Shown: positions 45,869-58,616, counted from the stretch's first letter. The stretch is DNA of 64,000 nt from Gossypium raimondii (GCF_025698545.1 NC_068569.1:23188001-23252000), one strand, 5' to 3'. The notes: generated by a model not told the origin, from the sequence alone. A program made the numbers and translations.

Positions 45869-48051
45869 TGTTCTTGAATATGTACATGAAAGGATAATAT
45901 GTAATTTTGTCAAGTACATGGTTTCAAGAAATAGAATGGCGATATTTAAGTTATTTCTTGGATATGTAATTAGATCATTAGATATGTAATTTCTCTCAAT
46001 AAAATCTGACAATCCAAGTTGAAACCTGACCAGTTTTGGAGGGCGAGTAATCATATACTTCCTTTGTGTCAAAAGTATTCAATTAGATTTTAATAAATTA
46101 ATTAAAAAACAAGTTTTAAGTTAAAATACATTTAATAAAAATCAATTCTCAAAATAAAGTAACCTAAATTTTTTAATTTCGAATGCCACACTCATAAATT
46201 TATCAGCGTTAATAATTGGATTGAATTTTAAAATTTGAAAAGTTAAGATTAAATTCTTTAAAATAAAAATATAGGACAAAATTTCAAATTTGTAAAAAGT
46301 ATAAGGAGCTATGTCAAATTTTAACCTAATAAAATCACGTTTAAAACATGAGGCAAAAAATTAAACAGAACAGAAGTTTTATATTAAATTAAGACGGAAA
46401 GTGAGGACCATAAACCTTTTTGACTACTTTTTGGTTACACTAATCAACGGCTCTCAATGGGAAGAGAAAACAAAATTACAGACTTGGGCGCCCTCCACGT
46501 AGGATTGCGCCAGCAGCCAGGTTGTAAGAATCTCATGTGATTCCAATTTCACTCCGTGGGTTTTAATTTAAATCTCCTCCCTAGGGAGCGTGTGACTCAC
46601 TTGTTTTCGAGGAGCAACTATACTCATAATTAATCATTTTTAACCATCTAAGCTCATACGCAAATATCGCTTTAAGTAAATATGATTCTTGAAGCGTCTG
46701 ATGCCTAATGAGGGGAGTATGATGCACGCGCATGAGAGAAAAAGGGAAGTGGAAAGATACGAAGAGATTTATGAATCTAACGCAGAGCCACTTGAATGGT
46801 TGTCACCAAGGTGGGCCCGTTGTTGTCTCCTTCCAACCCATTTGCCGGTCGACTTTTTGGTCCATCTGTCTCCGAGTCAACTCAACCCATTGCTTACATT
46901 CCATGCATTTTTGTTGAAATTTATATTTAATTTATTATCTATGTTTGTTAAATAAATTGTTTATTATTAAGAAAAACATTTGTGTCATTCTCAAGTATAA
47001 TTTTTAGACAAAATTACAAAAGTAACATGAAACTATAATAAAAAGATGATACGTTTAACGCACTCAAATTTATATTCTTCTATATTGACAATAATATATA
47101 TACTAATCAAACTATAACTCAATTAGTAAAATATAATATAAAATTTAATTACATTATATTATTCAATTATTAGGTAAATATGAAGTATACTTTATGCTTC
47201 AAATTATAAGTATCAACACTCAATAATTTCTTTCAAAGATTGATTGAGAGGAAAATGAGTCTCTCTTAACATTAAGATTATCACGAGTTTTAATCTAAAA
47301 TAAACGCATATAAAAAAAAGGCTATTCAATATGCAATTTTTCTCATTTAAATAATTAAATTTCTTTTATTAAATATTTAAAGTTTTGTTTTGTTATCACT
47401 TTAAGTACCAACAATTAACTCTATTAAAAAACCTCTACACGAATCAAATTATGAAATATGATTTTAATTAAATAAAATATTTAAAATTAAGATTCAATAA
47501 AATTTAAATTTAAATTTAAAAAAAAAATCGTCTCTCGCTCCTTCTCGTTCCATCTTCATCTTCTCTACAACGAAAAATCTACAAAATTTTGAAATAAATT
47601 ATACTTCAAATTTCTCCCCGTTAAAACAAACCCAATTTTTAGTATTAAAATAAACCCTCATCTTCTTTGCCATTAAGACAAATCTCCATTTTTAGCATTA
47701 AAAAACTCAAAATAGGAAAGAAAAGAAAGCCCTATTTTTTTTCCCAAGCCTAATTTGGATTGAGCCATGCCGTAATTAAAGATGTTATTTAAGGTCGAAC
47801 TTACCAGACCGGACAAGTAGCCCCATCTTTGGTACTTCTTATTTACCATATTCAACTTTTATATTCCAATCCCTACAAAAAACTATCTAAGGGGTCAAAA
47901 TTCAGTTCCGGTCCACAGTTGGAGAGGATTTATATAAAGATTTCTAAAGAAATCTAGAGAGCTTTTACTGCTTTAGTTTGCCGTTGGCCCCCTTTAGTTT
48001 TGAGTAGCTACTCACTAAGAGCTACAACTTCTCTCCCCCGATGTCATTATT
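45869..48051. other. Intergenic DNA
   Basis: AT-rich, with a less AT-rich patch at 46400-46900 that holds an 88-residue plus-strand frame (46689-46955) of no recognised kind. The last ~100 bp before 48051 likely belong to the 3' untranslated region of the RBP47-like gene. Confidence 0.4.
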
Positions 48052-51000
48052 TCAACTAACTTGCTGCTGATGACTGCCATAGATGGGATATGTCCCATAT
48101 GCGGCTGCGTACATGCCCGGGTCATGAGGTGGTGGCACAGCATACCTATAACCATCGTAGACTTGTCCTCCATAATAAGCTCCACCCCACTGGTTACCAT
48201 AATCACCTCTAAACTGCATTCTCCAAAAAAAATCGTAGACTAAATATGTGATTTATCATAAGTGATGGGCAGGAAGCTTATATGCAAAGGTTTTTAGTTT
48301 GTTTCGGAAAATGTCCTTCGATCAATACTACTTTCTAGTAACAGGCAGCTTTGACAAACTACTGATGGAGAAAAAAGGGAGTGTGGAATATGGATAGAAA
48401 AAGAGACCTGTTTATTTGCCGGGTTGCGACCCCAGGAAAGTCGCACCGTTTGCTTGCCAATTACCATCCCGTTCAACTTTTGCAATGCCTCCTCAGCATT
48501 TTTCCTGTTGAGTAACAAATTATATCTTAAAAATAGCAGTCTATTATAGGCAAAGGCCGAAATAGGGCCATAGATTTACCTGTTGGCATATTGTACAAAC
48601 CCACATCCTTTTCCAACAGGTATTTTAACAGAGACTATTTCACCATACTGAGAGAAAGATTGGCGGAGATCTTCCTCAGTGACGTTTGGGTCAAGCCCTC
48701 CAACAAATATCTAAAATAAATAAGATTAGCCAAGGAGCACAAATGGTGATGCTCCTAGAAGTTAAAAGCCGAAAAAAGAAGGAAAAACTCACGGTTGTGT
48801 TTGAAGAATCTCCATCAGATTGAGTTGAGTTACCATTTGATGCATAGCCACCTTCCATGAACAAAAGAAAGAAAAAGTGTCTGGTAAAATCCTCAAAACT
48901 TTAAACCGTAACAAGTAACTTTGCCCGGACAGTTTAAAAAATAGATGGTGCAAGAATGAACATAGCAACCAGAAATTAATTCTGTGTAGGGCGGCAGATA
49001 TAAAACCCGGTAAATAAGCATTTGGGTTTGGCAATTGACCATGGCACTGAAGTTCTTTCACAGTGCCGATCATGCAATGCTACATTTGCCAAAGCCAGTT
49101 TTAAGTTTCATGAAAGAAAAAGGGAGCAAGAAGGTTAATTTTAAGACTCATCCTTTATATAAGGTGAGGTAAAAGGATGTTACAATTATTAAAAAAAAAT
49201 GATAAAACTTTTTATAATAAAATTTTGAGGCAACCAATTAATTTCTCACGCTATGAAATAAAATCCTTTAGTGATGTCAATTTCAGAACCCCAATTACTA
49301 TTCTAGAAATTCAGTCATGGCCACTAAAAAAGGAAGCTAATAACTTACGTGATATGATAATAAAATTTCTACCGTGAGTGCATGAGTACTAACTCTCTAA
49401 TTGTATATTACCAAAAAAATAAAAATAAAAACAAAAACCCCAGACAACTAGCATTTATTGTCCAACAAAGGTACCATTTAATACCAAGATGTTCTTATAA
49501 CCGAAGAAACGGCAATTAACCAACAAAAAGAGAGGAGGCAAAGACAATTATGAAATGTCACCTAAGAACATTTGCTTTTTGATAGTTCCGAAGGAACATA
49601 AATTCTCCATAAAACTTGAAGAAATTAGAAGTACCAATGCTTGTGAACTTTAAAAAGAAATGCAAGGTAAATAATCAAATACCTTGCAAAGAATACTGTT
49701 GCTGATACCCTGAGGATTTCCTCGGAGTCGCGGCACCAATGCGCATCGGCCTGCTTGAACAATATACACCATTCATTTCATTCATGGCTTGTGACCTCTC
49801 AGTCTCATCCCCAAACCTCACAAAACCATAACCTTTTGATCGACCAGTATTAGCAACAATAACGACTCTTGCAGCTTTAACAGAAGGATATTTACTAGCA
49901 AAAGTTTCATGCAATAGGCTATCAGTAACATCAGCACCTAAATCTCCTACAAAAATAGAAAGATCAGGGCCATTTTCTGAGCGTTTCTCTCCCGTGCTTA
50001 AAGTTGCCCAGTTCAGACGGAAAGGTTGATCAGTATTAGGCATCAAAATGCTGCTATAACTTTGGAGAACTTTCTCTGCTGTTGCATGCGAAAAGAATTC
50101 CACAAATCCATATCCTTCTGATAGACCAGTCTGCTTATTGCGAATGACTTTAATGGATGCAATCTGCTCAAACAAATTCCAAATTATAAATTTAGGCAGG
50201 CAATCAACTAAAACCCTTACTCAAATTTCTTTCTTTAAGATTCTTCCTTTTCTTTCTTCCTTAAGTACCATTGTCATACTTGGTATGAATTTATGCAAAG
50301 TTACTGTCACTACCAACCTTACATTCTAACTTGAATTTAACCTCAACATTCATACAAATACAGAATCCTGTAAAAGCAATGCCTTCTCTTAACAGATTTT
50401 TTTATATTCCAGACTATATCTTCAGACAGGGTAGAAGTTAATTAATGTTCTTTTTGCTATATTCAAATGGGGAATCGATGTCACACAGTTCACCGGTTGT
50501 ACTCATGTAAATTCATGGCATTTGATTAGGGTTAAGCATGCAAGAATAGAGCAAATTAATACCGACGCTGATGTACAGATACAATTTTTTCTTTATAACA
50601 GTAATTGTGAAGGTTAGCATTTAAAGAAGTATTTTCATACATTAAATTATGACGATCATATTGATTGTCAATGGAGAGGCACGTAAAGAAGTATATTAAA
50701 GAAGATTCAATCACATTAATCTATAATCCGTACTAACGATATCAACAGCAGAAAACCGTGAAATATGACAATGTAACTGTTGCGAAAACAGGAGAATATA
50801 AATCAGAGCAAATTAGGCACTTAAAAAGAAGCATCTAAATGTGTCAATGAGATTTTGTTCAACCTCGCCAGTGGAAGCGAAACAGCTATGAAGATAGTTC
50901 TCGTCCATCCAATGATACAAATCACCAACCCAAACGGTTTTGTTCTCACCGCTACCTCCGCCGGATCCTTGCTGCGCGTGGCCATTGAGATGAAGGTGGT

Positions 51001-51193
51001 GATAAGGCATGTAGTGCTGAGGTGGAAGTGGCGACGCCACGAAGTGCTGCGGTTGCATCATTTGATGCTGCATTACCATAGCGGCAGCCGGATACTGCAT
51101 TGCCACCCACTGCGGCTGCGATCGCGGAGGTTGTTGCTGCCGTTGGTTCTGTTCCTGCGACGGTTGTGAATCCGAGCCACTATTTTGCTGCAT
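48052..51193 (-). CDS. RBP47: RBP47-type RNA-binding protein with three RRMs
   Basis: Six exons on the minus strand: 51193-50864, 50163-49683, 48851-48793, 48710-48580, 48504-48408, 48213-48052. All phases fit, giving 419 residues (Arabidopsis RBP47B: 435). A Gln/Pro/Met-rich start (1-80) is followed by RRM1 (85-165; VWVGDL, GYGFVEF), RRM2 (178-255; IFVGDL, KGYGFVRF), a short linker and RRM3 (291-365; IFVGGL, KGCGFVQY). The tail is Gly/Tyr-rich and ends HQQQVS like RBP47 proteins. The RNP1 and RNP2 residues are intact in all three domains. These nuclear-cytoplasmic proteins bind U-rich and poly(A) RNA and enter stress granules. The first donor is GAG|GTTGAA, weaker than consensus; reading on would add a short tail and stop at about 50811. 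RBP45 is the sister family but the linker and C terminus favour RBP47. Confidence 0.93.
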
Positions 51194-52360
51194 CCTTATC
51201 TTTTTTTATTAATAAAAACTGCTAGCACTTATTATCTTAGGAAAATAATATAAATTAAAAAAGATTTGAATGTTTAGTTGAATTGAATCTGAGTTTTAAT
51301 TTCTTTCTTTCTTTCTTTTCTTTTATTCGTTTAGGAAAGAAAATAAAAAAAAAAGTTGAATCCGAATGTTTCCACTTTCCAGGAAACAGAAAATAGAAGA
51401 GAAAGAAAGTGCGGCTAGGGTATAAGCAGAGGATTTAACCCAAACGTAGTTCTGGTTTTGGCCGTTAGATTAGATAGGTGATAGTTTGATATCAGCCGTT
51501 GATTTTGAGGGGATGCACACGTGATACTGGTTTAAGCCCACTCTCTCACCCTCAATCCGCCGCCAGCTACATGCATTATTTACAGAACCAAAATTATTTT
51601 AATAAATTTTTTCCATAAAAGGATAGTAGTTTGTATCCAATTAAAACTTTATCCTTTCCCATCCTCTTGTCTTTCTTCCATCACCTAATTAATACGTGCA
51701 TTCATTAAAATATATCTTCTCACGATAAATGATTTTATGAAATAATGATATTATTCATTTCTAATAGTTTAATATTACATCAACAATTTTATCTTAAATT
51801 TTAAGATTTTTATTTAATAATTTTGTCCGAGTAAAAATATTAAAATTCAAAATGAAAATACTTATAATATAATATTAAATTATTAAAAAAGATATATAAA
51901 TAACGTGACGTTACTGTTTTATACCATTAAATTATCTATCCAAAAACAAGCATGACGAATCATAACCAACAATAGTTGGAGGTCATAAGGTTTTGGTTAT
52001 CTAAAAAAGGTAACTTGAAAAGGTGTAGGCAATTAAAGAAGACAAGACAGCTCCAAACTTTATAATATGTAGATGCCCTAAATAGAAAGATGAAACTTTA
52101 TATTATATGTAAATAGGAACATAATGCATTAGTCATTTTAATAATTTATTAATGGAGACAAAGATGCAATTTTCTTGTACTTAATACTACTTTCTCAGCT
52201 CATCAAACAACATCATAGGATAGAAGATAGCCTATGAGATTGATTAAAAAGGCTACAAATGATGATATAAGACATTATTTCAAACAGTGGATATTATAAG
52301 ATAGCAGTACGTACTTAAAATGAAAATAATATAATATTTCGTATGATAAATCTAGTTATT
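51194..52360. other. Intergenic DNA between RBP47 and CEP genes
   Basis: The first ~300 bp likely hold the RBP47 promoter and leader, with a CTTT-rich tract at about 51302-51330. A CACGTG occurs near 51527-51532 in the CACACGTGATA context. The rest is AT-rich without a gene. Confidence 0.4.
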
Positions 52361-52618
52361 CTAGTGACCAGCGCCGGGACTGTGACCGGGAGTCGTGGAA
52401 CGGAAAGCGTCGGTGCGATAGGCAGCTTTTTGGACATTGTTGACAGTGGCGGATCCATCTGGTAAAACGTCACCCTTGACGTTCACATTTAGACTGGAAT
52501 GATGATGTGTTTTATGGTCGGCTTTCAAAACCCGGACTTCCTCGGAAAATTTGATCCCGTTAGCAAACAAAAGGACGGCGAGAATGGCAGCGGGTACAAT
52601 GAGGTTGGTTTTGGCCAT
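52361..52618 (-). CDS. CEP (C-terminally encoded peptide) precursor
   Basis: Intronless gene of 85 residues. Residues 1-~22 are a hydrophobic signal peptide (N-L-I-V-P-A-A-I-L-A-V-L-L-F-A). A variable, His-rich linker follows, and the last 15 residues, AFRSTTPGHSPGAGH (71-85), fit the CEP consensus x-F-R-P-T-x-P-G-x-S-P-G-x-G-H and end exactly at the stop, as in group I CEPs. It should be secreted, cut out and hydroxylated on the prolines, then sensed by CEPR-type receptor kinases to adjust root growth and nitrogen demand signalling. It has one CEP domain. Ser74 replaces the first consensus proline and Ala71 the usual Asp, although an Asp sits at 70, so a 16-residue product is possible. A TATA box lies 84 bp upstream. 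Confidence 0.88.
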   Translation of the reverse strand: MAKTNLIVPAAILAVLLFANGIKFSEEVRVLKADHKTHHHSSLNVNVKGDVLPDGSATVNNVQKAAYRTDAFRSTTPGHSPGAGH

Positions 52619-52701
52619 TTGAGCGGCTGAAAGAGGAAAAGGTAGAGGTATGAGTGATGATGATGAGAAGGAGATGGGTTTAAGCGTTTGGTTTGGCTGG
52701 G

Positions 52702-52709
52702 AATTTATA
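52702..52709 (-). promoter_or_regulatory. TATA box of the CEP gene
   Basis: TATAAATT on the minus strand, 84 bp upstream of the CEP start codon. Confidence 0.6.
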
Positions 52710-55078
52710 GAGTTTAATTAGCAGTGGAGTGGAGTGGGAATGGCCGTGCTGGCTGGTTTGCAGACTGATGAGTCTTTTTGGTTTTTATGATGGATTGAAA
52801 GGACAGGTTCAGTATAATCCCATAGTGTTTAATTGTTGACATCTATGTGTGGTGTTGTACTGCTGCCTGCTTCCTGCATGTCTTGATTCCATGCAGTGTC
52901 AACTATTGTTCCCCGTTCTTTCTCTAGATTTGAATTGTTAGACAGCATATACATGCTTGTTGTTGGTGGGAGGAAACTTGCACGTATTTGCTTCCTAGGT
53001 CTCACTTCTCAGGTATTGATTTTGCGGTTGCGGATTGTCCAGAAATTAATACAACAAATTCAAAATCTATTGAACTAAATTTAAAGGAAATTTTCCTTTT
53101 ATGGTAAATTGTAAATAGGAAGAAGGCGGAGCCTTAGAATATCAGTTTACAGCAAACGACCATAATCTTTGAATACTAGCCTTGGAATTACTGTTAACGT
53201 CATGTTTCACGTGCTTAGTTAACAAAGTAATTTTATTTGGAGTAAGAGTTATTAAGCACTAAAACCTTTGAAAGTGAGATAAAAGCTGTCACTTCAACAA
53301 AAGATTCGTTGTTTCCAAAATTTGTAGATTTAACGTATCAATTTCTTGCAGGTATGAAATTCTTTTCTGTAGTGACTGAGGAATGGCCATAAACAGAAAC
53401 ATAGAAGAGACTAACATGTAACAAGAAGTAATCATAATTGTTATCAAAGGAACAGAAAGTGGAAAATCCAAGTGTCTTCCAATTTTCCTTGTCTCTCGTG
53501 ATTTCTCTGCCATCCTTAAGATTTTCAAACCATCACTGCATACCTTCTTTGACTTCACCATCCCCAGCCCCAGCCCCAGCCCCAGCCTCTGCACACTTTT
53601 CCTTTTTCTTTTACATAAAATACCCGTATAACATACTGGATATATATTCTTACATGAGTATCAGGTAATATAGATGCTGGCTCCACAGTAGATGGTTGAA
53701 ATACGATGTATATATTTCTAGTGGTCTATGATTTTCTTTTATGTTCTTTTTGTTATTTGTTATTGAATGTTTTCAGGATGAGCATTTTGAAGCGTGATAA
53801 GGTAGAAGAAGCAAATTGCCAGCAATGGGTGGGTTATTATGATAACGGAAATCAAAGTAGGATTTTGTGGGGCTTCTACTGCAGACCGGAAAATCTTTAT
53901 CTCCCTTCAAATGGACACATTTCTCGGTCCCATAACCGGCCTCCGACTAGGCCTTATGTCTAATCCATAGGGGGTGAACCACTTGTATCAACCGACTACC
54001 ACTAGTCAAGGGGAGCCTCTTTTTTTCCATCATAATCAATCTAAATCTTCCTGCATCAACTTCATTTTTCAGGAACACCTCATCATCCTCATCCCTGTTC
54101 TTGGATTGGATTCAATCATCCTTGTGAAATTTTGATGCAGAAGAGGATGTAATGCAAAGGAACAGAGTACAGCAGCAGAGTAGACCTTCTTGTTAGTCTC
54201 ATGTCAAGGACTCAAATAACTATAATTTATCTACAAATATTTGACAAAGCTATTGATCTAACTGCAAACGTAAAACAAATTCTTCTTTGATCTTCATCTA
54301 GATGATCAGAACACAACATAAATTCTTATTAAAATTTCTCAACAAGAGGGTAATCTGCATTGTCATACGATAATCCGAAAAAATTTCTTTGTATGTGTCG
54401 GACATGGAAACTTAACAAACAACAAACATAATGAAAGTGTCCTAGCTTGGTCTATTCCCACTTGGTTATGTCTCTTCTAAAATTTCAAAATAGTACATAA
54501 AGTGTCCAATTTTAATCAAAGCCTGCATACTCTTACACCCACTAGGATAAATTCATGGTTTCTTGCATGTTACATTAAAAAGCAAACACCCAAGAACATG
54601 AAACATCGCCACTGTCCCACCGTCAAACTTGCTGTTTATTTTCACACATCTTCAGTGGAAACACCAATCGCCACCATTTTCATGTTTTGGAAACAAAGGC
54701 CGCTTCCTTTGCTTAGTGCCCCCAAGTAAGAATGTCACCACCACCACTAGAGGACATTAATGTCAATGAATGCACGACAGTGGTGCCGATATTCCATTTG
54801 TTGGCTGTCCCGACAATCCCGACAACTAGGTGAATGCATTGCCGGCTGAACAGCAAGAAAACACAAACATATTAGCTGAGACCATGAGAAGCCTTGGAAA
54901 TGTAAGCTAAAGTTCGAGCAAAGAGGAATGTTGGTTTATTTCCAGGATATATCAACATATTTGATGTCACCTTCTAATATCAATGGCATGCAGTGCAAAA
55001 GGAGGTCGGTAGAGGAGAACAAGTGGAAAGGTTATCGGCTTACAAATATACAGTGCATTGATGGGAAACCAATCCTGT
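52710..55078. other. Intergenic DNA, mixed composition, no confident gene
   Basis: A minus-strand frame of 101 residues (53289-53594) contains a hydrophobic stretch (PLITIMITSCYMLVSSMFLF) and a short helix, which could be a membrane protein fragment. Its start lies in a GGGGCT repeat (about 53559-53587), so the N terminus is doubtful. A stretch at about 54740-54860 is exon-like in composition on the minus strand, but I recognise nothing in it. No gene is claimed. Confidence 0.3.
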
Positions 55079-57074
55079 TTATAAGATTATCAAACGAACT
55101 ATCTGCCCCAAAAACTTGAATGACTTTGCTGCTTCTTTCAGGCATTTATTTCGATCATCTCGAGACCAATGCTGCACAGTATAAGCCAGAAATAAGTATG
55201 AAGAAAAACCTAGAAAAAAGAAACAGATTATTCTTCCAGTACATAGCAATCTCAATCATCAACCTCGCCAAGCATGTTGAGATTCTTGCGGACATCTTTC
55301 AATGATTCTTGCACATCACCCTCCCATTTATAGAACTCTAGCTCCGTTCCTTCAAGAAGCTGATCAGAAACCTAAAGACAATTAAAAATTAGGAAAGAAA
55401 TGATTGGTTTGGTCTCAGAGAATCTAAATCCGGCAAAAAGAACATTATTTTAAGCTCCTGCATGTTCGTTTTTTGCTTTCACTTAGTAGAGAGAGGCTGT
55501 TACCCTTCATAATTCTCTTTCAGATTAGAGTTTCTTGGAGGACACAATATAAAAGCACATACAAAGAACTCATCTAAGTTCCTAAATATCAAAATAAGAA
55601 CATTACAAAAGTTTATAGGCTCAAATCCAGAAATACTTTCAATGCTACCACCTCAAGCAATGATAGTAAACACTACTAAACATCATGAGTACCGCATACT
55701 GGTATATGTACAATTTTTTCTATGCTTTTCCATGTATATGGAGGGTCCTTGGAGAATCAAATCTTCATACTCGTTTTGAAATTTGTCATACAAAGGTGTC
55801 AAACACAAGTACTTCAAGAGAAATGAAGAGTCAGAAGGCAATGACCCTATGCATACCTTCCTTGCAATCACTTGACCGCCAGCTATGTGTGAAAAATAAA
55901 TATTGTAGAAATGAGACAAGAAAAGTGGGGCACTTTTCTCGGCTAATTCCTTCAAATAATTGACATACGAAACTCCTGGATTGCTAGGTTCTGGAACTAC
56001 AAGATCTCGTTGGCTGAACCATTCTAGATCTTTAGAAAGCCCTGCTGATCTTTCCAGTCCAGTTTTCCTGAAGTAGGCATCTGCAGCAAATTTCGATGTT
56101 AAATTCTCTAGTAATTCAGCAAGCAAGAGTTAAAATTGTGCGACCAACATAATCAATTATATCCACCATGGATTCACTGAACACAAGATGCTAATTCTAC
56201 ATCTACGAATTCAAAACAAGACAAGAAGATATCAATTGAACTCATGCAAGTAGCAGATATTGGTAGCATAAATAAGAAAGCAAAGGGCCACCCCTGTTTA
56301 TGCAAAGGCTCAAATTTCACTCTAACAAAGCTACTCAAAATCCACAATCAGTAGGCACAGCCACAAAGTTCAATATTATTCTAATTTGACACACATAAAA
56401 ATGTAAAAGGTACTCCCCAGATAATGGGGAAAAGCAAAGAGAAAAAACAAAGCCAAAAGCACCCATTTTTTTGTAAAGCAATTTGCTAGGAGAAAAAAAA
56501 AAAACTCACAAGCAACATCATCGGATTCATCAACGATGCGCTCAATAGTGTTGAAGACGAATTTGCTATCAACCAAGTACTTAAGAAATCCTTCCATAGT
56601 GGGACTCCAAGTCTCCGCTTCTCCACCACTACCATTTTCACCGCTTTTCACAGTTTCAGAATCATCTTTTTCTTGATCGCTTGGGTTATTTTCAGTGTCG
56701 GTTTCAGAGTCAGAAACACTATCGGAACTGACCTTTTTACCTTTAATATTACGAAGTCTCATGGCAACGAATCTCATCTCTTCAGTAATGCCCTCATTCT
56801 CTCCAGGGTACTGTTTCCTATACCGCTTCCTCTTCTTCTTCACCGGAAGCCCTGCCATATTGTTGTTATTACCATTAGTGGTGGAAGAAATGGTGGAAGA
56901 GTTAGAGCAGCGTAAGATGGTGGGTGGTTTGTTGAGGCTAAGGTATTGTGCTTGGAAGCTGAAGAAAGGGAATGAAACTTGAGAATGACTGAAAGATGCA
57001 GTTGGATGAAAGATGGGCGATTTGAAAGCCGAATCCATCGAAAGGTGTTGGCAGAAACAAGACAATCGCATCAT
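55079..57074 (-). CDS. HO2: HO2-type inactive heme oxygenase, chloroplast
   Basis: Four exons on the minus strand: 57074-56510, 56080-55857, 55371-55264, 55171-55079. All junctions are GT-AG with matching phases, giving 329 residues. A plastid transit-like start (1-~75) leads to KKKRKRYRKQYPGENEGITE, then RFVAMRLRN (101-109). In true heme oxygenases this last segment is M-R-L-H with the haem-binding His; here Arg108 replaces it, as in HO2. An acidic Ser/Asp/Glu insert (115-155) is also an HO2 mark. Then follow FLKYLVDS, ERIVDES, GLERS, VVPEPSNPGVSYV, PLFLSHFYNIYFSHIAGGQ and the end GQIVRLIIL. HO2 binds porphyrin rather than making biliverdin, and its loss affects phytochrome chromophore supply and light responses in Arabidopsis. 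The start could instead be the ATG at 57038. Failure to splice intron 3 would end the protein three codons into it. Confidence 0.92.
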
Positions 57075-58156
57075 CGCTTGGGATGAGAGAAGAGATCAAG
57101 AGATGAGGTTTTTAGATGTTATTGGGCTCTATTGTTGGGTAGCCATTTTCAATAACAAGCTCCTAAATGGACCGTTTTCCTTGAGGTCAGAACATCAGCC
57201 AAAAAGCCCAACTAATAAAACACATGTTGTCAGAGCCTGAAAAATAATGGGTTAATATGCAAATTTGCCACGTGGAAATTGAAAATTATCAATATTGATA
57301 TTACTCACGGTCCTTACGAACTAGAGATAATTTTATCACTATATTTTAACTAGAGATAATATATATTTTTTATTTTACAAGTAGTCTTAAATAATCGACA
57401 TGTGTCTTTTTTTAAAAATATTTATTTTTTAATATTTGAGTATACCCTATAGGACATTTGTCAATCCTCTAACCCTAGTTATGGAGTCTAAAAACTTCAC
57501 TATCAATGTACCAAATTTTTTTACTTTTATTTTATTGAATTTTACCATTAAAGTTATTTTTATTAAAATTTGCTATTCAATTTTAATTTTAATTTAAAAA
57601 TACTTTGAAGATAAAATTTAATAAAATAATTTTATATTTTACTTAAATATTTAACAATAATATGTTAATTAATATAACATTAAAATTAAGTAAAATGGTT
57701 ATTATACAAAAAAATGATTTTTTCTGTTACGATATATGTATTTTTATTTTTCAAGTTTTCATTTCGTTAAATAGAAATTTTAATTTGTTTTTTTAATATT
57801 TATAAGTTAAATTGTTATTAATTAATAAAATAAAAATATTTGAAATAATTTTTCTTATCAAATTATGTTTTTAAATCATCAAAATAATATTGTGTGGTAA
57901 AATTTAATTTAAAAAACTAATTTAATGGCAAAATTTAATAAAATTCAATCATATAAGAGTTGAACACAAATTTCCTCATATTTTCAAAACATAATGGCAA
58001 ATATCAATATAAACAAAATATAGTGATAAATTTCAATATTCATTACGACTACAAATTTATACTTTAACCCTTTAATAACATAACACCCTTGGAGTATTGG
58101 TTGAAACTTCTTTGTTAATGCCTCAAGGTTTCAAGTTCAAACATTCATAGTATTTT
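57075..58156. other. HO2 upstream region and AT-rich intergenic DNA
   Basis: The first ~170 bp are gene-like in composition (leader and promoter of HO2); the rest is very AT-rich. Near 58093-58150 tRNA-box-like words (TTGGTTGAAAC, then GGTTTCAAGTTCAAAC) suggest a degraded SINE. No gene. Confidence 0.4.
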
Positions 58157-58616
58157 TAGGTATAATGATAAATTTAACCCTTAATATTTATATATTTTAT
58201 CAAATTGGCCATTATTTTTTAATCATATTTAGTTATCAATCTTTTAAAAAGAGTTAAAATTGACCATAAACTTTTTAAAAGAGTAATTTTTTTTGTTATA
58301 GAAATATTAACTAATTTTAAATATGAAAACTTACATGATAATCCAAAGGTACTTCATACTATTTTTTTAATTTATATATATTTTAATTATTTATTGATGT
58401 GATATATAAGATCAATAGTGTCATGTCAAAAAAAATACATATAGACTGCCAAGTGGATTACCACGTCAACATCATTGGAAAAATAATATTTTAGTTAGTA
58501 TTTTGATTAAAAATAATTTAATTCTTTTAAAAGTTAATAATCAAATTTAGCTAAAAAAATGGCCAAATTGATAAAAAAATGTAAACGATAAGGATTAAAT
58601 ATATCATTATGCCTAT
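58157..58616. repeat. Inverted-repeat element with Mutator-like ends
   Basis: Left end AGGTATAATGATAAATTTAA and reverse-complemented right end AGGCATAATGATATATTTAA match, and the similarity extends about 65 bp inward (TTATCAAATTGGCCATT). The GGCATAATG start recalls the MULE at 39906-42886. Flanks (tattttta and tatatttta) are similar but not a clean duplication. Non-coding. Confidence 0.65.

Noticed and set aside
53559-53587. Pro-Ala repeat that could mark an arabinogalactan-type protein
   Set aside because: It is a short CCCCAG repeat read in one frame, with no signal peptide or longer Pro-rich domain around it.
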